Assembly: GCF_042433895.1 (NCBI RefSeq)
Contig: NZ_JBHLUA010000012.1
Coordinates: 682,001 to 746,000, forward strand
DNA from: Mesonia maritima
Lineage (GTDB): Bacteria > Bacteroidota > Bacteroidia > Flavobacteriales > Flavobacteriaceae
Length of the DNA stretch: 64,000 nt
Direction: 5' to 3'
The stretch's first letter is position 1; every line of letters starts with the position of its first letter. Under the pieces are notes generated by a model. That model saw nothing but the letters and a program-made list of their open reading frames with translations, was not told where the DNA came from and did not search any database. The translations under genes and the position numbers were made by a program. Shown piece by piece: positions 1-8,577 of the stretch.

Positions 1-197
1 TTTTCCGTGGTGCCATCTCCTTCCCAAATTTGAGCAATATCGGATGAACCATAATTGTCATAACCGGCCACATACACATCTTGAGCAGAAAGCGTTATAG
101 TAAAAACAAGTGCCCATAAGACAAGCCCTATTTGTTTGATTTTGCCATAAGGGGTATTTATTATTGTTGTTGTGGGGTACTTTTTAAGTTTCATCAT
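1..197 (-). CDS. Secreted protein of unknown function, N-terminal fragment
   Basis: The gene runs off the left edge of the window, so only its first 65 or so residues are present. The start is a double ATG (195-197 and 192-194). Residues 1-19 are basic and polar, and a hydrophobic stretch (GLVLWALVFTITLSAQ) follows at about 24-39, ending in a likely signal-peptidase site after SAQ. The mature start, DVYVAGYDNYGSSDIAQIW, resembles repeat proteins in which VYVAG-like strands recur with a Trp-containing strand, so a beta-propeller is a guess. It is the first gene downstream of the hybrid regulator and lies behind a candidate activator-dependent promoter, so it may be a target of that regulator. 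The rest of the gene is not visible. Confidence 0.7.
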   Translation of the reverse strand, partial: MMKLKKYPTTTIINTPYGKIKQIGLVLWALVFTITLSAQDVYVAGYDNYGSSDIAQIWEGDGTTE

Positions 198-515
198 GTT
201 TAGGTTTTAAAAGTTTATTGTGTTTTAATTATTAAATTGTTTGTTGGTTATTGGTTTTTCTGTTTTTCAAATATTTTTAAGCCATACCTCAATGACTAGT
301 CAGTACGATAGGGAAAATCCACTTTATTTTATGTGAAAAGATACCTGCGCTACCACCTTGTTTTTATGTACTATGTTCAATTTGTGATCCCCTTTCTCTA
401 TATAATCCACATTGATATAAATGTCCTGCTCCTGAAGGTGACCTAAAGAGATTTCTGATTTTTTTTTGCACTTGTGTTTTTTCAAAATTTAGGATTCCCT
501 TTGCGTTTGTGGTTC

Positions 516-523
516 CAAAAATA
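516..523 (-). promoter_or_regulatory. Candidate -7 box for the partial gene
   Basis: The minus strand reads TATTTTTG, a perfect match to the Bacteroidetes TAnnTTTG element. No TTG is found at the expected -33 spacing, which would fit a promoter that needs an activator. The predicted transcription start is near 509-511. Confidence 0.4.
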
Positions 524-546
524 GTAGTGTGCCGAGGCGGAAGGCT

Positions 547-623
547 TTCACTATTGTAACAGATACTTGCACTTTTTTTTAAATGCCTTCACTATTGTAA
601 CAAATACGTGTAGTATTGTAACA
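547..623. repeat. Three phased copies of TATTGTAACA
   Basis: The 10-base motif TATTGTAACA occurs at 552-561, 593-602 and 614-623, all in one orientation. The first two copies extend to a 20-base match with one difference (547-566 and 588-607). Starts are 41 and 21 bases apart, close to four and two helical turns. They lie just upstream of the TAnnTTTG box at 516-523, so they look like sites for an activator, possibly the AraC-type output domain of the neighbouring hybrid regulator. Binding itself is inference. Confidence 0.55.
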
Positions 624-820
624 TAATGAATGTTAATATATTGAAAATGAGATAGATAAAATCATTTGGCTTTTATCGCTACGTCAATGGTTAAAAAAGG
701 ATGAAAATGAGAATGCAGGACACTTAGATAGAAGAAAAATGCGCTATGGTTATTGGTGCTGAGAGCGCGGAAGGTAAGACCTGAAATACCAAAACCCACA
801 ACCCGTAACTCATTATTAAT

Positions 821-843
821 GGTAAACCATAAAGTTGTTTACC
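821..843 (-). other. Hairpin over the HTCS stop codon
   Basis: GGTAAAC at 821-827 pairs perfectly with GTTTACC at 837-843 around a 9-base loop and overlaps the stop codon. No U-tract follows on the minus strand, so it is at best a weak or Rho-assisted terminator. Confidence 0.3.
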
Positions 844-3800
844 GCCCGGAAAATTCCTTCGGGCTCTGCCCGTAAACCTTTTTAAAGGAACGTGAAAAGT
901 AGGAAGGTGAACTAAAGCCCACAGCATAACCCACCTGCGCTATATTGGTATCAGACTTTTTCAACAGCTTGGCGGCAAGCTTTAATCGTTGGTTACGGAT
1001 AAAAGCCGAAGTAGAATCCCCTGTAAGTGACTTGAGTTTGCGGTGCAACTGCATACGGCTCATTCCCAATTCCTTACCAAATGCATCAGGACCAAAATTG
1101 GGTGAGGTGAGTTCCTTTTCCAATACGTCCTGTATCTCTGTAAGAAAACTCTCGTCTGTTGAAGAAAAGGCCAAGTCTTTGGGCATCAGCACTATTTCTT
1201 GGCGATAACGTTCGCGCAAACGTTGCCGCGTGGCAATAATGTTTTGCACCTTCTGCTTGAGGTGTTTGGTCTTAAATGGTTTGGTAATGTAGTCGTCGGC
1301 TCCGGTTTGCAGTCCGGTATTTTGATTTTCCTCACCACTTTTGGCCGTGAGCAACACTATGGGAATATGGCTGGTTCGGGGGTCGGTTTTGAGGTCATCG
1401 CAGAGTTCCAATCCGGTCTTTTTGGGCATCATCACGTCTGAAATAACCATATCGGGCACCCATTTCAAGGCCTTTTCCCAACCTTCTTCCCCGTCTTGGG
1501 CTTCAATCACGGCAAAAGCGTCTGAAAAAATATCGCACAAATAAGCCCGCAGCTCAGCATTATCTTCTACCACTAGTAATATACGACTGTCTTCGTCCAG
1601 TTTTTGGGACGGTTTTTTAGCGGCCGTTCTCTCTTCTACCGATATTCCCTTCATGCGCTTCACTTCTATTTCCGGAAGCGTTTCCGTGCTTTTTTCAATA
1701 CGTTCTTCAGGGGCATAAGCCTTTTCTTCAATAGGAAAAGAAAGGGTGAAACATATCCTGTCAGTTCCGACATTGGTCACAGAAATAGTGCCGTGAGAAA
1801 GTGTGATCAACTCCTTTACCAAGGCCAAACCTATGCCCGTGCCGTCGGCATTGTCGTCTTCTTGGTGAAAACGGTTAAAAAGCTGTTTCTTTTTTTCTTC
1901 TGAAAAATGAAGGGCGGTATTTTCTATTGACAGTTCAAAAGTTCCGTTTTTCCGTTCCGAAGAAAAAACGACACTTCCACCCTTGGGGGTATATTTAAAG
2001 GCATTGCCTAACAGGTTGATGATGGATTTTTCCACAATGTCACGGTCAAACCAAACCACATTGGTTTCTTCCAATTCCACAGAATAATCAATCTGTTTTT
2101 GTTCTGCTTGATACCAAAATGCATCGGCCAACTGTTGCATCAAACGGTACAAATTACCTTGTTCTACTTGCAATTTTTTGTGTCCTGACTCCAGCTTCGA
2201 TAAATCGAGCAACTGATCGACCAAGCCCAAAAGGCGGTCTGCGTTTTGGTTTATGGTGGTCAAGTCTTTTTTCTGTTCGGCCGGGAGGTTGGGTTGGCTC
2301 AGGTATTTTTCCACCGGGGCGGTTATCAAAGTAAGCGGTGTGCGGAACTCATGTGAAATATTAGCGAAAAAACGCGACTTAAAGGAGTCCATTTCCCGCA
2401 GTTTTTGGTTGGTTCTCCGGCGGTTTATGCTCCGCAAACGCATTTTAAAAATACTGTAAACGGCCAAGGCAACAGCCAAAATACAAAGCAGGGCAAACCA
2501 CCACGTTTTATACCAAGGCGGGGCAATGCTAAAAGTGGCTATGGAAGGACGCCCCCATTTTCCGTTAAGGCCTAAGGCACGTACCTCAAAAATATAATTG
2601 TCGGGCTGCAAGTTGGCAAAGTTTACTATGTTTTGGCTGGACGGAGCACTCCAACCAAAAGCGTTTTTCTTTGTATGACTACTTACCAACCGGTAACTGT
2701 ACTGCACTGCGTCTTCATCTGTAAACGAAAGGGCCGAAAACACAATATGCAAGTTGTTTTGGTGGTCTTTTAAGGTGTGCTTTTCTTCTCCAAAGCCATA
2801 AAACAAACTGTCGTTTACCGAAGCTTGCGTAAGGGTTACTCGTGGCGGGGGCAAGGTATCTGTTTGGCTGTCTTTAAAAAAGAGCAAGCCGTTTTGGGTG
2901 CCAGCATAATATTCGTTATTTCCGGTTTGAAATACCGGGGTGCTCACCCAATTGCTAAGTGTATTTGCTTTTCCAAAATCAAAAAATCGATAGGTGGCTT
3001 GTCCCTTTCTACTTGTTTTATTTTGCCGGGGAACGTACTTGTACAGCCCGGTGGAGGAGGTATTCCAAATCACGCCGTTACTATCTTCATTGAGTTGGCT
3101 TGATTCCCCATAACCAACCGTTAGACTGGGGTAGACAACAGCTTCTTTATACCTGTCCGATTTCTCGATATGCAACAAATCGCCTGATTTGGTACCTATC
3201 CAGAGTGTGTTTTTTTGGTCAAAGAAAAGAGCTTCTATAATATATTCTTTTATAAGGTGACTAAAATCATCGACCTTCTCCACTTTAACGGTACCATTAT
3301 CTTTATAAGAAAGTGTTAGACGGAACAACTGCTTGTATGGATTACCCACCCAAAGCCGGCCTTGTGAATCAAATTTAATGTGGCTTATTTTCCCTTGTAA
3401 AGAAGGTACTTTAAGTGGGTATTGCATTTCGTTATAAAGAGGTATCACTTGCAGCTCGGTTGATCCGGTAAAGAAGTGGCCTTTGCCGTCTGCCGCTATG
3501 GCTGTTTTGTATACCCAATCTTTTTTCAGATCAAAAACCTTATGTCCCACGCGGCCTGTTTGGGTATCAAATTCAAAAAGCTGTTGCTGTTTAGTCTTTC
3601 CTTTCTCTTTGAAGAGATAGACCTTTCCGTCACCAGGTTTTATCAGGTTATAAGTCCCTGAACCCTCTATACAGGTTTTGAATTTCCCAGAGCTCAACTC
3701 CAGTTGCTGCACCGCCCCTTTGTCCCCTTTCGTAGTGGAAACATAGAGCAACCCGTTGCCCTCCGGTAACAAATCTATAATAAAGTTGCTGTACAAGCCG

Positions 3801-4852
3801 TCTTTTTTTGTTAAATAGAAATGGTTCCCGCCCAAAGATATTTTTGCAGCTCCATCAGAGGTAGCGGTCCATATATTTCCTTCTCGGTCTTCACACAAAG
3901 CGATAACCACGCTAGAGGGCAATCCTTCTTTGCGTCCGTAAACAAAAAAGTGATTTTTTGGTCCTACTTTTACCAACCCCTTTTTTGTGGCAAACCAATA
4001 ATTGCCGTTGCGGTCTTGTAGCATATCGATAATATAGACATCAGTAAGTTCCGAACGATCAAACTCGGGCGGTAGGGGTAAATACACGTCCTCTGGAGAA
4101 GTTTCCATGGTCACATTGGGGTTAAATAGGTGTAACCCCTCACTGCCACAGACCCAAATACGGTCTTGTTGGTCTTTGTATAAACGCTGTACGAGTTTAG
4201 ACTGGTTTTTGTCGTCATAGGCCAAGGTGTCGCCCTTATTGTTCAGTAACAGTAAACTTGGGTAAATGGAGTGTTTTTCCTTGTTTTCGCTACTATAAAA
4301 TTGCCCGCCCACCAAGTGGAGGGAATCGGACAACCTAAGGTAAGCATTGGGAAAGTAAACCTCCTCTTCCGGTATTTTTCCTGTTTGGCTCCAACGGACA
4401 AGGGTGTCTTTTTTAAGCTCAAACAAGCCGAGGTTTCCTCCGGAAGTAGCATAAACACTGCCATCTTCTTGTGGGTAAAATTCATACATAGGGGGAGCAT
4501 TCTGAATGACACCTTTTCTTACCCTGCCGTCTTTTTTTATGGCGTCAATTGTAGACCCTGCAATAACATAGAGTTCTCCATTAGGCATTTCGTAACTATC
4601 AAATATCCGTTTTCCCGTAAGGTCTTTGCCTCCAATGTAATTTTTAAACTCATGTCCGTTATACCGGCTCATACTGCCATCACCGCTAAACCAAATATAG
4701 CCTTTCGAATCTTGGTCGATATGTTCAATGTATGCCCCGGGCAAACCGTCGTTTGGCGTATAAACACGAGACACCCTTTCTTGGGAAAACAACGGCATGC
4801 AACATCCATACATTACTGCCAAAAATAAAATAAAATGCGCCGTTTTTCTCAA
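839..4852 (-). CDS. Hybrid two-component system sensor/regulator (HTCS)
   Basis: A one-protein two-component system that senses a ligand, usually a glycan in this family, in the periplasm and controls nearby genes. Domains in order: signal peptide ending FSQ (1-24), two-component propeller repeats such as DRNGNYWFATKKGL and DREGNIWTATSDGA (about 25-690), a Y_Y_Y domain (about 700-770), a membrane helix (about 783-805), HisKA with phospho-acceptor His834 in SHEFRTPL, HATPase_c with NLLGNAFKYT and DGTGIGLAL, a receiver with Asp1139 in ISDVMMP, and a C-terminal AraC helix-turn-helix. The start is TTG, two codons after an in-frame TAG; the next ATG would lose the signal peptide. By hand count three 60-base lines of this gene are 46% GC overall, against about 30% in two lines further right. 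All catalytic boxes look intact. The ligand cannot be read from sequence. Confidence 0.95.
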   Translation of the reverse strand: MRKTAHFILFLAVMYGCCMPLFSQERVSRVYTPNDGLPGAYIEHIDQDSKGYIWFSGDGSMSRYNGHEFKNYIGGKDLTGKRIFDSYEMPNGELYVIAGSTIDAIKKDGRVRKGVIQNAPPMYEFYPQEDGSVYATSGGNLGLFELKKDTLVRWSQTGKIPEEEVYFPNAYLRLSDSLHLVGGQFYSSENKEKHSIYPSLLLLNNKGDTLAYDDKNQSKLVQRLYKDQQDRIWVCGSEGLHLFNPNVTMETSPEDVYLPLPPEFDRSELTDVYIIDMLQDRNGNYWFATKKGLVKVGPKNHFFVYGRKEGLPSSVVIALCEDREGNIWTATSDGAAKISLGGNHFYLTKKDGLYSNFIIDLLPEGNGLLYVSTTKGDKGAVQQLELSSGKFKTCIEGSGTYNLIKPGDGKVYLFKEKGKTKQQQLFEFDTQTGRVGHKVFDLKKDWVYKTAIAADGKGHFFTGSTELQVIPLYNEMQYPLKVPSLQGKISHIKFDSQGRLWVGNPYKQLFRLTLSYKDNGTVKVEKVDDFSHLIKEYIIEALFFDQKNTLWIGTKSGDLLHIEKSDRYKEAVVYPSLTVGYGESSQLNEDSNGVIWNTSSTGLYKYVPRQNKTSRKGQATYRFFDFGKANTLSNWVSTPVFQTGNNEYYAGTQNGLLFFKDSQTDTLPPPRVTLTQASVNDSLFYGFGEEKHTLKDHQNNLHIVFSALSFTDEDAVQYSYRLVSSHTKKNAFGWSAPSSQNIVNFANLQPDNYIFEVRALGLNGKWGRPSIATFSIAPPWYKTWWFALLCILAVALAVYSIFKMRLRSINRRRTNQKLREMDSFKSRFFANISHEFRTPLTLITAPVEKYLSQPNLPAEQKKDLTTINQNADRLLGLVDQLLDLSKLESGHKKLQVEQGNLYRLMQQLADAFWYQAEQKQIDYSVELEETNVVWFDRDIVEKSIINLLGNAFKYTPKGGSVVFSSERKNGTFELSIENTALHFSEEKKKQLFNRFHQEDDNADGTGIGLALVKELITLSHGTISVTNVGTDRICFTLSFPIEEKAYAPEERIEKSTETLPEIEVKRMKGISVEERTAAKKPSQKLDEDSRILLVVEDNAELRAYLCDIFSDAFAVIEAQDGEEGWEKALKWVPDMVISDVMMPKKTGLELCDDLKTDPRTSHIPIVLLTAKSGEENQNTGLQTGADDYITKPFKTKHLKQKVQNIIATRQRLRERYRQEIVLMPKDLAFSSTDESFLTEIQDVLEKELTSPNFGPDAFGKELGMSRMQLHRKLKSLTGDSTSAFIRNQRLKLAAKLLKKSDTNIAQVGYAVGFSSPSYFSRSFKKVYGQSPKEFSGR

Positions 4853-5249
4853 AAACTAAAGTTTAATTTAGGGACTGTTAATGCTCACCCTTAAAGAATA
4901 TTCTTGCCCTTTTTTTCGATAGAGGCAACAGATTCTAATAAGATAGTTGTCAAAGTTAACAAAAAAATGTGCTTTTTAGAGAAATGCTGAAAGTCTGGGT
5001 CCATCTTTACAAATTAAGCAAAAGCTCTCCTGTATTTGGACAAACCCGATACCATTTTAGATCGAGCGATACATTTAGCACACCTCATTAATCTTAGAAG
5101 AAGAATCTGTATGTGAAAAATTAAAAAAGAATCTCTGATTTAATCCGCAAATGAAACGATTTTTGGCACTTTATTTACATTGCTCATTTTTTTTCTGCAT
5201 AAAGAATGGGTGTTCGATTTAACCGAATATTCCATATTTATTTCAATTT
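4853..5249. other. Intergenic region upstream of HTCS
   Basis: No gene is seen in these 397 bases. A CAAAGTTA at 4951-4958 is TAACTTTG on the minus strand, a perfect TAnnTTTG box that could drive the HTCS gene with a leader of about 90 bases. The drop from the GC-richer HTCS gene to typical AT-rich sequence falls in this interval. Confidence 0.4.
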
Positions 5250-6863
5250 TTACTTTAAAATAAAAGTTTCGGTAAAATCCCAATTTGGTCGGATGGTAAA
5301 ACTTTTTGGATAATAGAAAACTTTTTCCGGTTGGCGTTTTTCTAAAAAACTTCCGGTATCCCAAATTCCATTATTATTCGTATCGTAAATTACACGAACA
5401 TAATACGTGTTAGGTTCTAAATACCGAAAATCAAAACTATTTCCATCACTTTCATGGTGAATTTGCTCGCGGTAAACTTCATCTTGTTCAGTAATTAATT
5501 GAACAATTACCGGATACGATTCAATATTTTGAACAGTAAATTTTAAGTTCCCTAGATCTGAATACGCTTTTGTGTTTAAGGTATATGCTAAGGTGTCGTT
5601 CGTATTTCCGTAGAAATCGGTAATTGAACCGGGTAGCATTTTTAACTTGTATTTTTGTTGTTCTTCTTTTTCAAAAACAATACTATACATGTTTTTAAAT
5701 TTCTCATGATGCGTTGTAAAACGAACCGCTAAAAAATCTTTATCAAGTAACGAAATTTTAGAAGTATCGATTTTTTCCAGCGGAATATTCGCGCGTATTT
5801 CTACATTTTTGTTAAAGCCTAAACTGGAAGTTGGGTTCACTTTTATTTCTAATGAATCAGCTTCCATATCTCGATGTTTAGAAACTAGCGTGTCGCGATA
5901 TGTTTTTTTCTGAATTTCGAAAACCAAACTATCATTTTCTAATTTCGGTTTAAACCAATAATGTAGCGTATCTTTTTCTGAATCTTTAAAAATTCGGTAT
6001 TCGTAATCGTTGGGTTTATCTGAGATTAATTTAATTTCGGTACTATCAACTTCACCTTCAAAACCAAAAATATAATGATGTTTAGAAAGTTGTTTGGGTC
6101 GTTTTACTTCAAAATCTAAGATTTCCTTAAAAATCTTCAGGTCAATATTTTCTTCCGTAGGAAGTGTTATATATTCTTTCTTGAAACCGATTTTGTCACT
6201 TCCGGGTTCATATTTATAATTGTTGTTATTGTCTTTCAACGCTACAATTTGATAGGTTCCCGCTCTCATATTTTCAACAGAAAACGTATGTGTGCTATCT
6301 TTTGTATAAGCAATATAAGTTGGTGGTTCTTTGTAAATTAGCGAATCGGTATAAGTTGAATCTACTTCGTAAAGTAGCACCGAAATATCTTCTTCAATAA
6401 CGCGTTTTAAGGAATTTGTGGCTGTTCCGCGAAGCGCTAGTGAATCGATATAATCACCGGTAGAAAAAACGTATCGAAAAAACTGAAAAGGATTTCCTTC
6501 ATTATTATCCACAATACTATTTCCAAAATTAATTGAATACGTGGTGTTTTCTTTTAATGTATCACTTATGCGAACGCGAATGTATTTACTCGCACCGCCT
6601 AACGGAGAAATTTCGGGTTTTGGATCTAACGGCGGAGAAACAATAATTTGCTTTTGCGGATTGTCAAGTTTAATGTATTCATCAAAGTAAATTCTAATTT
6701 CTTTCGCATTGAAATTAGTCGAAAAATTTTCGGGATTAGAACGAATAAATACTGGCGGAATTGTATCGATCTCGCCACCGGTTGGCATTCCTCTTTTGGC
6801 ACAATTATACAAATTGCTGGCCAAAAGGATAAAACAAAAAAATAGTAAAAAGCGTTTAAACAT
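5250..6863 (-). CDS. Lipoprotein with N-terminal Ig-like (Big_5) domain
   Basis: A 537-residue envelope lipoprotein of unknown role. Residues 1-21 are a signal peptide ending LYNC, with Asn before the lipid-modified Cys, which is unusual but tolerated in this phylum. The segment from about 33 to 125 (DTIPPVFIRSNPENFS, then IRIYFDEYIKLDN and IIVSPPL) has the pattern of bacterial Ig-like domain 5. The middle is beta-rich without a recognisable family. Near the C-terminus DTNNNGIWDTG resembles the acidic loops of carboxypeptidase-regulatory or SdrD-B folds. It starts 41 bases after comF ends on the same strand, so the two may be cotranscribed. Proteins of this type are widespread in Flavobacteria and uncharacterised as far as I know. 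Confidence 0.8.
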   Translation of the reverse strand: MFKRFLLFFCFILLASNLYNCAKRGMPTGGEIDTIPPVFIRSNPENFSTNFNAKEIRIYFDEYIKLDNPQKQIIVSPPLDPKPEISPLGGASKYIRVRISDTLKENTTYSINFGNSIVDNNEGNPFQFFRYVFSTGDYIDSLALRGTATNSLKRVIEEDISVLLYEVDSTYTDSLIYKEPPTYIAYTKDSTHTFSVENMRAGTYQIVALKDNNNNYKYEPGSDKIGFKKEYITLPTEENIDLKIFKEILDFEVKRPKQLSKHHYIFGFEGEVDSTEIKLISDKPNDYEYRIFKDSEKDTLHYWFKPKLENDSLVFEIQKKTYRDTLVSKHRDMEADSLEIKVNPTSSLGFNKNVEIRANIPLEKIDTSKISLLDKDFLAVRFTTHHEKFKNMYSIVFEKEEQQKYKLKMLPGSITDFYGNTNDTLAYTLNTKAYSDLGNLKFTVQNIESYPVIVQLITEQDEVYREQIHHESDGNSFDFRYLEPNTYYVRVIYDTNNNGIWDTGSFLEKRQPEKVFYYPKSFTIRPNWDFTETFILK

Positions 6864-6904
6864 TCTTTAGCTGAAAATTTTACACAAAGAAACAATTTTT
6901 TTTA

Positions 6905-7585
6905 CTAGATCGTAATTGCCATCGTAGCAAAACTGATTTTTACATCGGGAATTTCTGTTAATAAATTAGCGCAAGTCTCTAAAGTTGCTCCTGTAGTTAC
7001 AATATCGTCGACTAGTAAAATATGTTTTCCTGCTAACTTTTGTTTGTTTTTTAGAGCGAAATTGTGCGTTTGAATATTCGAGCGCGCCAATCTACTTTTA
7101 AAAACTTGCGTTCGGGTTGCTGAAGTTTTTATTAAAACATCATTGGTATACGGAAGTGAAAAATGAGTTGCAAGCGCCTTTCCAAAACCTTCCACTTGGT
7201 TGTAACCTCGTTTTCGCAGGCGCTTTTTATGAAGCGGAACCGGAACAATCGCATCAATATCAGTAACCCAAGAAGTTTCATTTAATTTTTCGACATACCA
7301 ACTTCCTAGAAACGCACTAATTTCTTCAACTCCCTTATACTTAAGCGCGTGAATTAACGTTTGGGTAATGCTATTTTTATAGAAATACAGAAATGAAGTT
7401 GCATTTACTACAGAAACTCTTCCGTAGAAAACTTTTTTTACCGTATTTTCGTTATATAAATGATAATTTGTAAGTGGTAACTGATGAAGGCAAGAAGTAC
7501 AAATTACCGCTTCTTCAGAAATAAGATTTTCTCTACAAACGGCACAAGTTTTTGGGAAAAATAGATTGAATAAATCAGTTAACAC
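6905..7585 (-). CDS. comF: ComF family phosphoribosyltransferase-like protein
   Basis: A 226-residue ComF/GntX-type protein, linked in other bacteria to DNA uptake or use of DNA as nutrient; the exact reaction in Bacteroidetes is not settled. An N-terminal zinc ribbon is visible (CAVC near residue 14, CTSC near 29). The C-terminal type I phosphoribosyltransferase domain ends with the PRPP-binding loop HILLVDDIVTTGATLE. The length is normal for the family. A minus-strand TAnnTTTG box (TATTTTTG, 7621-7628) lies about 36 bases before the ATG. The next gene on the right is divergent, and the Ig-like lipoprotein follows downstream. Confidence 0.9.
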   Translation of the reverse strand: MLTDLFNLFFPKTCAVCRENLISEEAVICTSCLHQLPLTNYHLYNENTVKKVFYGRVSVVNATSFLYFYKNSITQTLIHALKYKGVEEISAFLGSWYVEKLNETSWVTDIDAIVPVPLHKKRLRKRGYNQVEGFGKALATHFSLPYTNDVLIKTSATRTQVFKSRLARSNIQTHNFALKNKQKLAGKHILLVDDIVTTGATLETCANLLTEIPDVKISFATMAITI

Positions 7586-7620
7586 AAATGAAAGAAGTTA
7601 GACAATGATATTTGAAGGTA

Positions 7621-7628
7621 CAAAAATA
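7621..7628 (-). promoter_or_regulatory. Candidate -7 box for comF
   Basis: The minus strand reads TATTTTTG, a perfect TAnnTTTG box in the divergent spacer. It predicts a leader of roughly 30 bases for comF. Confidence 0.4.
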
Positions 7629-7647
7629 TCATGTTAAGCCATTCTCT

Positions 7648-8529
7648 ATGAGTGAAAAAAAGAATAATAAGGTTCTCAAAGTTTTAATAGCTATTTTGTG
7701 TATTTGCCTAATTGGTCTGGGTATTTTTACACTTAATTTTTATAAAGATAATAAGGAAAACAGCAGTATTGTTCATCGTGAAAATGAACAATTGCAAAAA
7801 GAATTACAGCAGTTAAAAGATGATTACCAAAATTTAATGAATGAAAATTCATCTTTAAAAGACGATTTAAAAGCGGAGCAAGAACGCATATCGGTTTTGG
7901 TAGATAGTCTAAAAAAGATGGATATTAGCGCTACAACTTTACGAAAATACAGAGTGCAAGTAGAATTACTAAAACTTGAAAAAGAGCGCTTAAGCGATGT
8001 AGTCGATAGTCTTTCTCATGAAAATAATACGCTTCGCCAAGAAATAGACAGTACTTCTACCATGTTAGAGCAAAATAAAAAAATGATGGATTCGGTGAAT
8101 GTTGAAAATAAACAATTAGCTGAAAAAGTTAAAAAAACCTCTATTCTACAAATTTCATCAATTACAGGTCACGCGGTAGTTTTACGAAATAATAAAGAAG
8201 CTGTTGAAGTAACAAGAGCCAAACGTGCAGAACAATTACAAGTTTGTTTCACTATTAATGAAAACCCAATTATAGAACCAGGTGAACGACAATTATTTAT
8301 TCAAGTAATTAACCCGAAAAATAATTTGTTAGGCTTAAAGAAAAATATTCAGTTTAAAGAAAAAACACTTCGTTACAGTTCGTTAAATACAATAGATTAC
8401 CAAAATGAAGAACTAGATATTTGTATGTTGGTAGAAGTTTCAGAAAAAGGTTTAACCGAAGGTCGTTATGTAGTAAATGTTTTCGATGGTGCGACCTTAA
8501 TTGGATCCACAAGTTTTAAACTAAAATAA
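7648..8529 (+). CDS. Membrane-anchored coiled-coil protein
   Basis: A protein of about 293 residues with one N-terminal membrane helix (VLKVLIAILCICLIGLGIF, about 10-28). A long coiled coil rich in Glu, Lys and Leu follows (about 40-165). The C-terminal part (about 170-293) is globular and beta-rich (ISSITGHAVVLRNN, GERQLFIQVINPKNNLLG). The topology suggests a short cytoplasmic tail and a periplasmic coiled coil. The start was put at the ATG of MSEKKNNK; an in-frame TTG lies 36 bases upstream, but its extra residues look like leader sequence. I do not recognise a function. It is divergent from comF and 48 bases ahead of glyS. Confidence 0.75.
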   Translation: MSEKKNNKVLKVLIAILCICLIGLGIFTLNFYKDNKENSSIVHRENEQLQKELQQLKDDYQNLMNENSSLKDDLKAEQERISVLVDSLKKMDISATTLRKYRVQVELLKLEKERLSDVVDSLSHENNTLRQEIDSTSTMLEQNKKMMDSVNVENKQLAEKVKKTSILQISSITGHAVVLRNNKEAVEVTRAKRAEQLQVCFTINENPIIEPGERQLFIQVINPKNNLLGLKKNIQFKEKTLRYSSLNTIDYQNEELDICMLVEVSEKGLTEGRYVVNVFDGATLIGSTSFKLK

Positions 8530-8565
8530 TTTCAGCAGCATTTCCATTTAATCAAAAGCGTTTTT

Positions 8566-8573
8566 TATTTTTG
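8566..8573 (+). promoter_or_regulatory. Candidate -7 box for glyS
   Basis: TATTTTTG is a perfect TAnnTTTG match and ends only 4 bases before the glyS ATG. If it is used, the transcript would start at or next to the start codon, giving a leaderless mRNA. Confidence 0.45.
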
Positions 8574-8577
8574 CCCT

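Larger units (their letters stand above)
198..838. other. 640-base intergenic region with promoter and repeats
   Basis: No convincing gene is seen here. The region holds, from right to left on the minus strand, a weak hairpin over the stop codon of the hybrid regulator, three copies of a 10-base motif, a TAnnTTTG box and a leader of about 310 bases ahead of the partial gene. A perfect 10-base palindrome (TGACTAGTCA) sits at 293-302 inside that leader. The long leader is unexplained. Confidence 0.6.

Noticed and set aside
198..838. tRNA or other stable RNA gene in the long spacer
   Set aside because: No T-loop consensus or cloverleaf arms were found; the short palindrome at 293-302 is too small.
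2777..3103. 108-codon plus-strand open frame inside HTCS
   Set aside because: Antisense shadow of the propeller region; no protein-like domain pattern.
4271..4828. 185-codon open frame antisense to the HTCS gene
   Set aside because: It lies wholly inside a strong propeller-coding gene on the other strand, has no recognisable domain, and the GC-richer sequence makes long antisense frames likely by chance.
5140..5364. 74-codon open frame at the end of the Ig-like lipoprotein gene
   Set aside because: It overlaps the real stop in another frame and has low-complexity composition with no start context.
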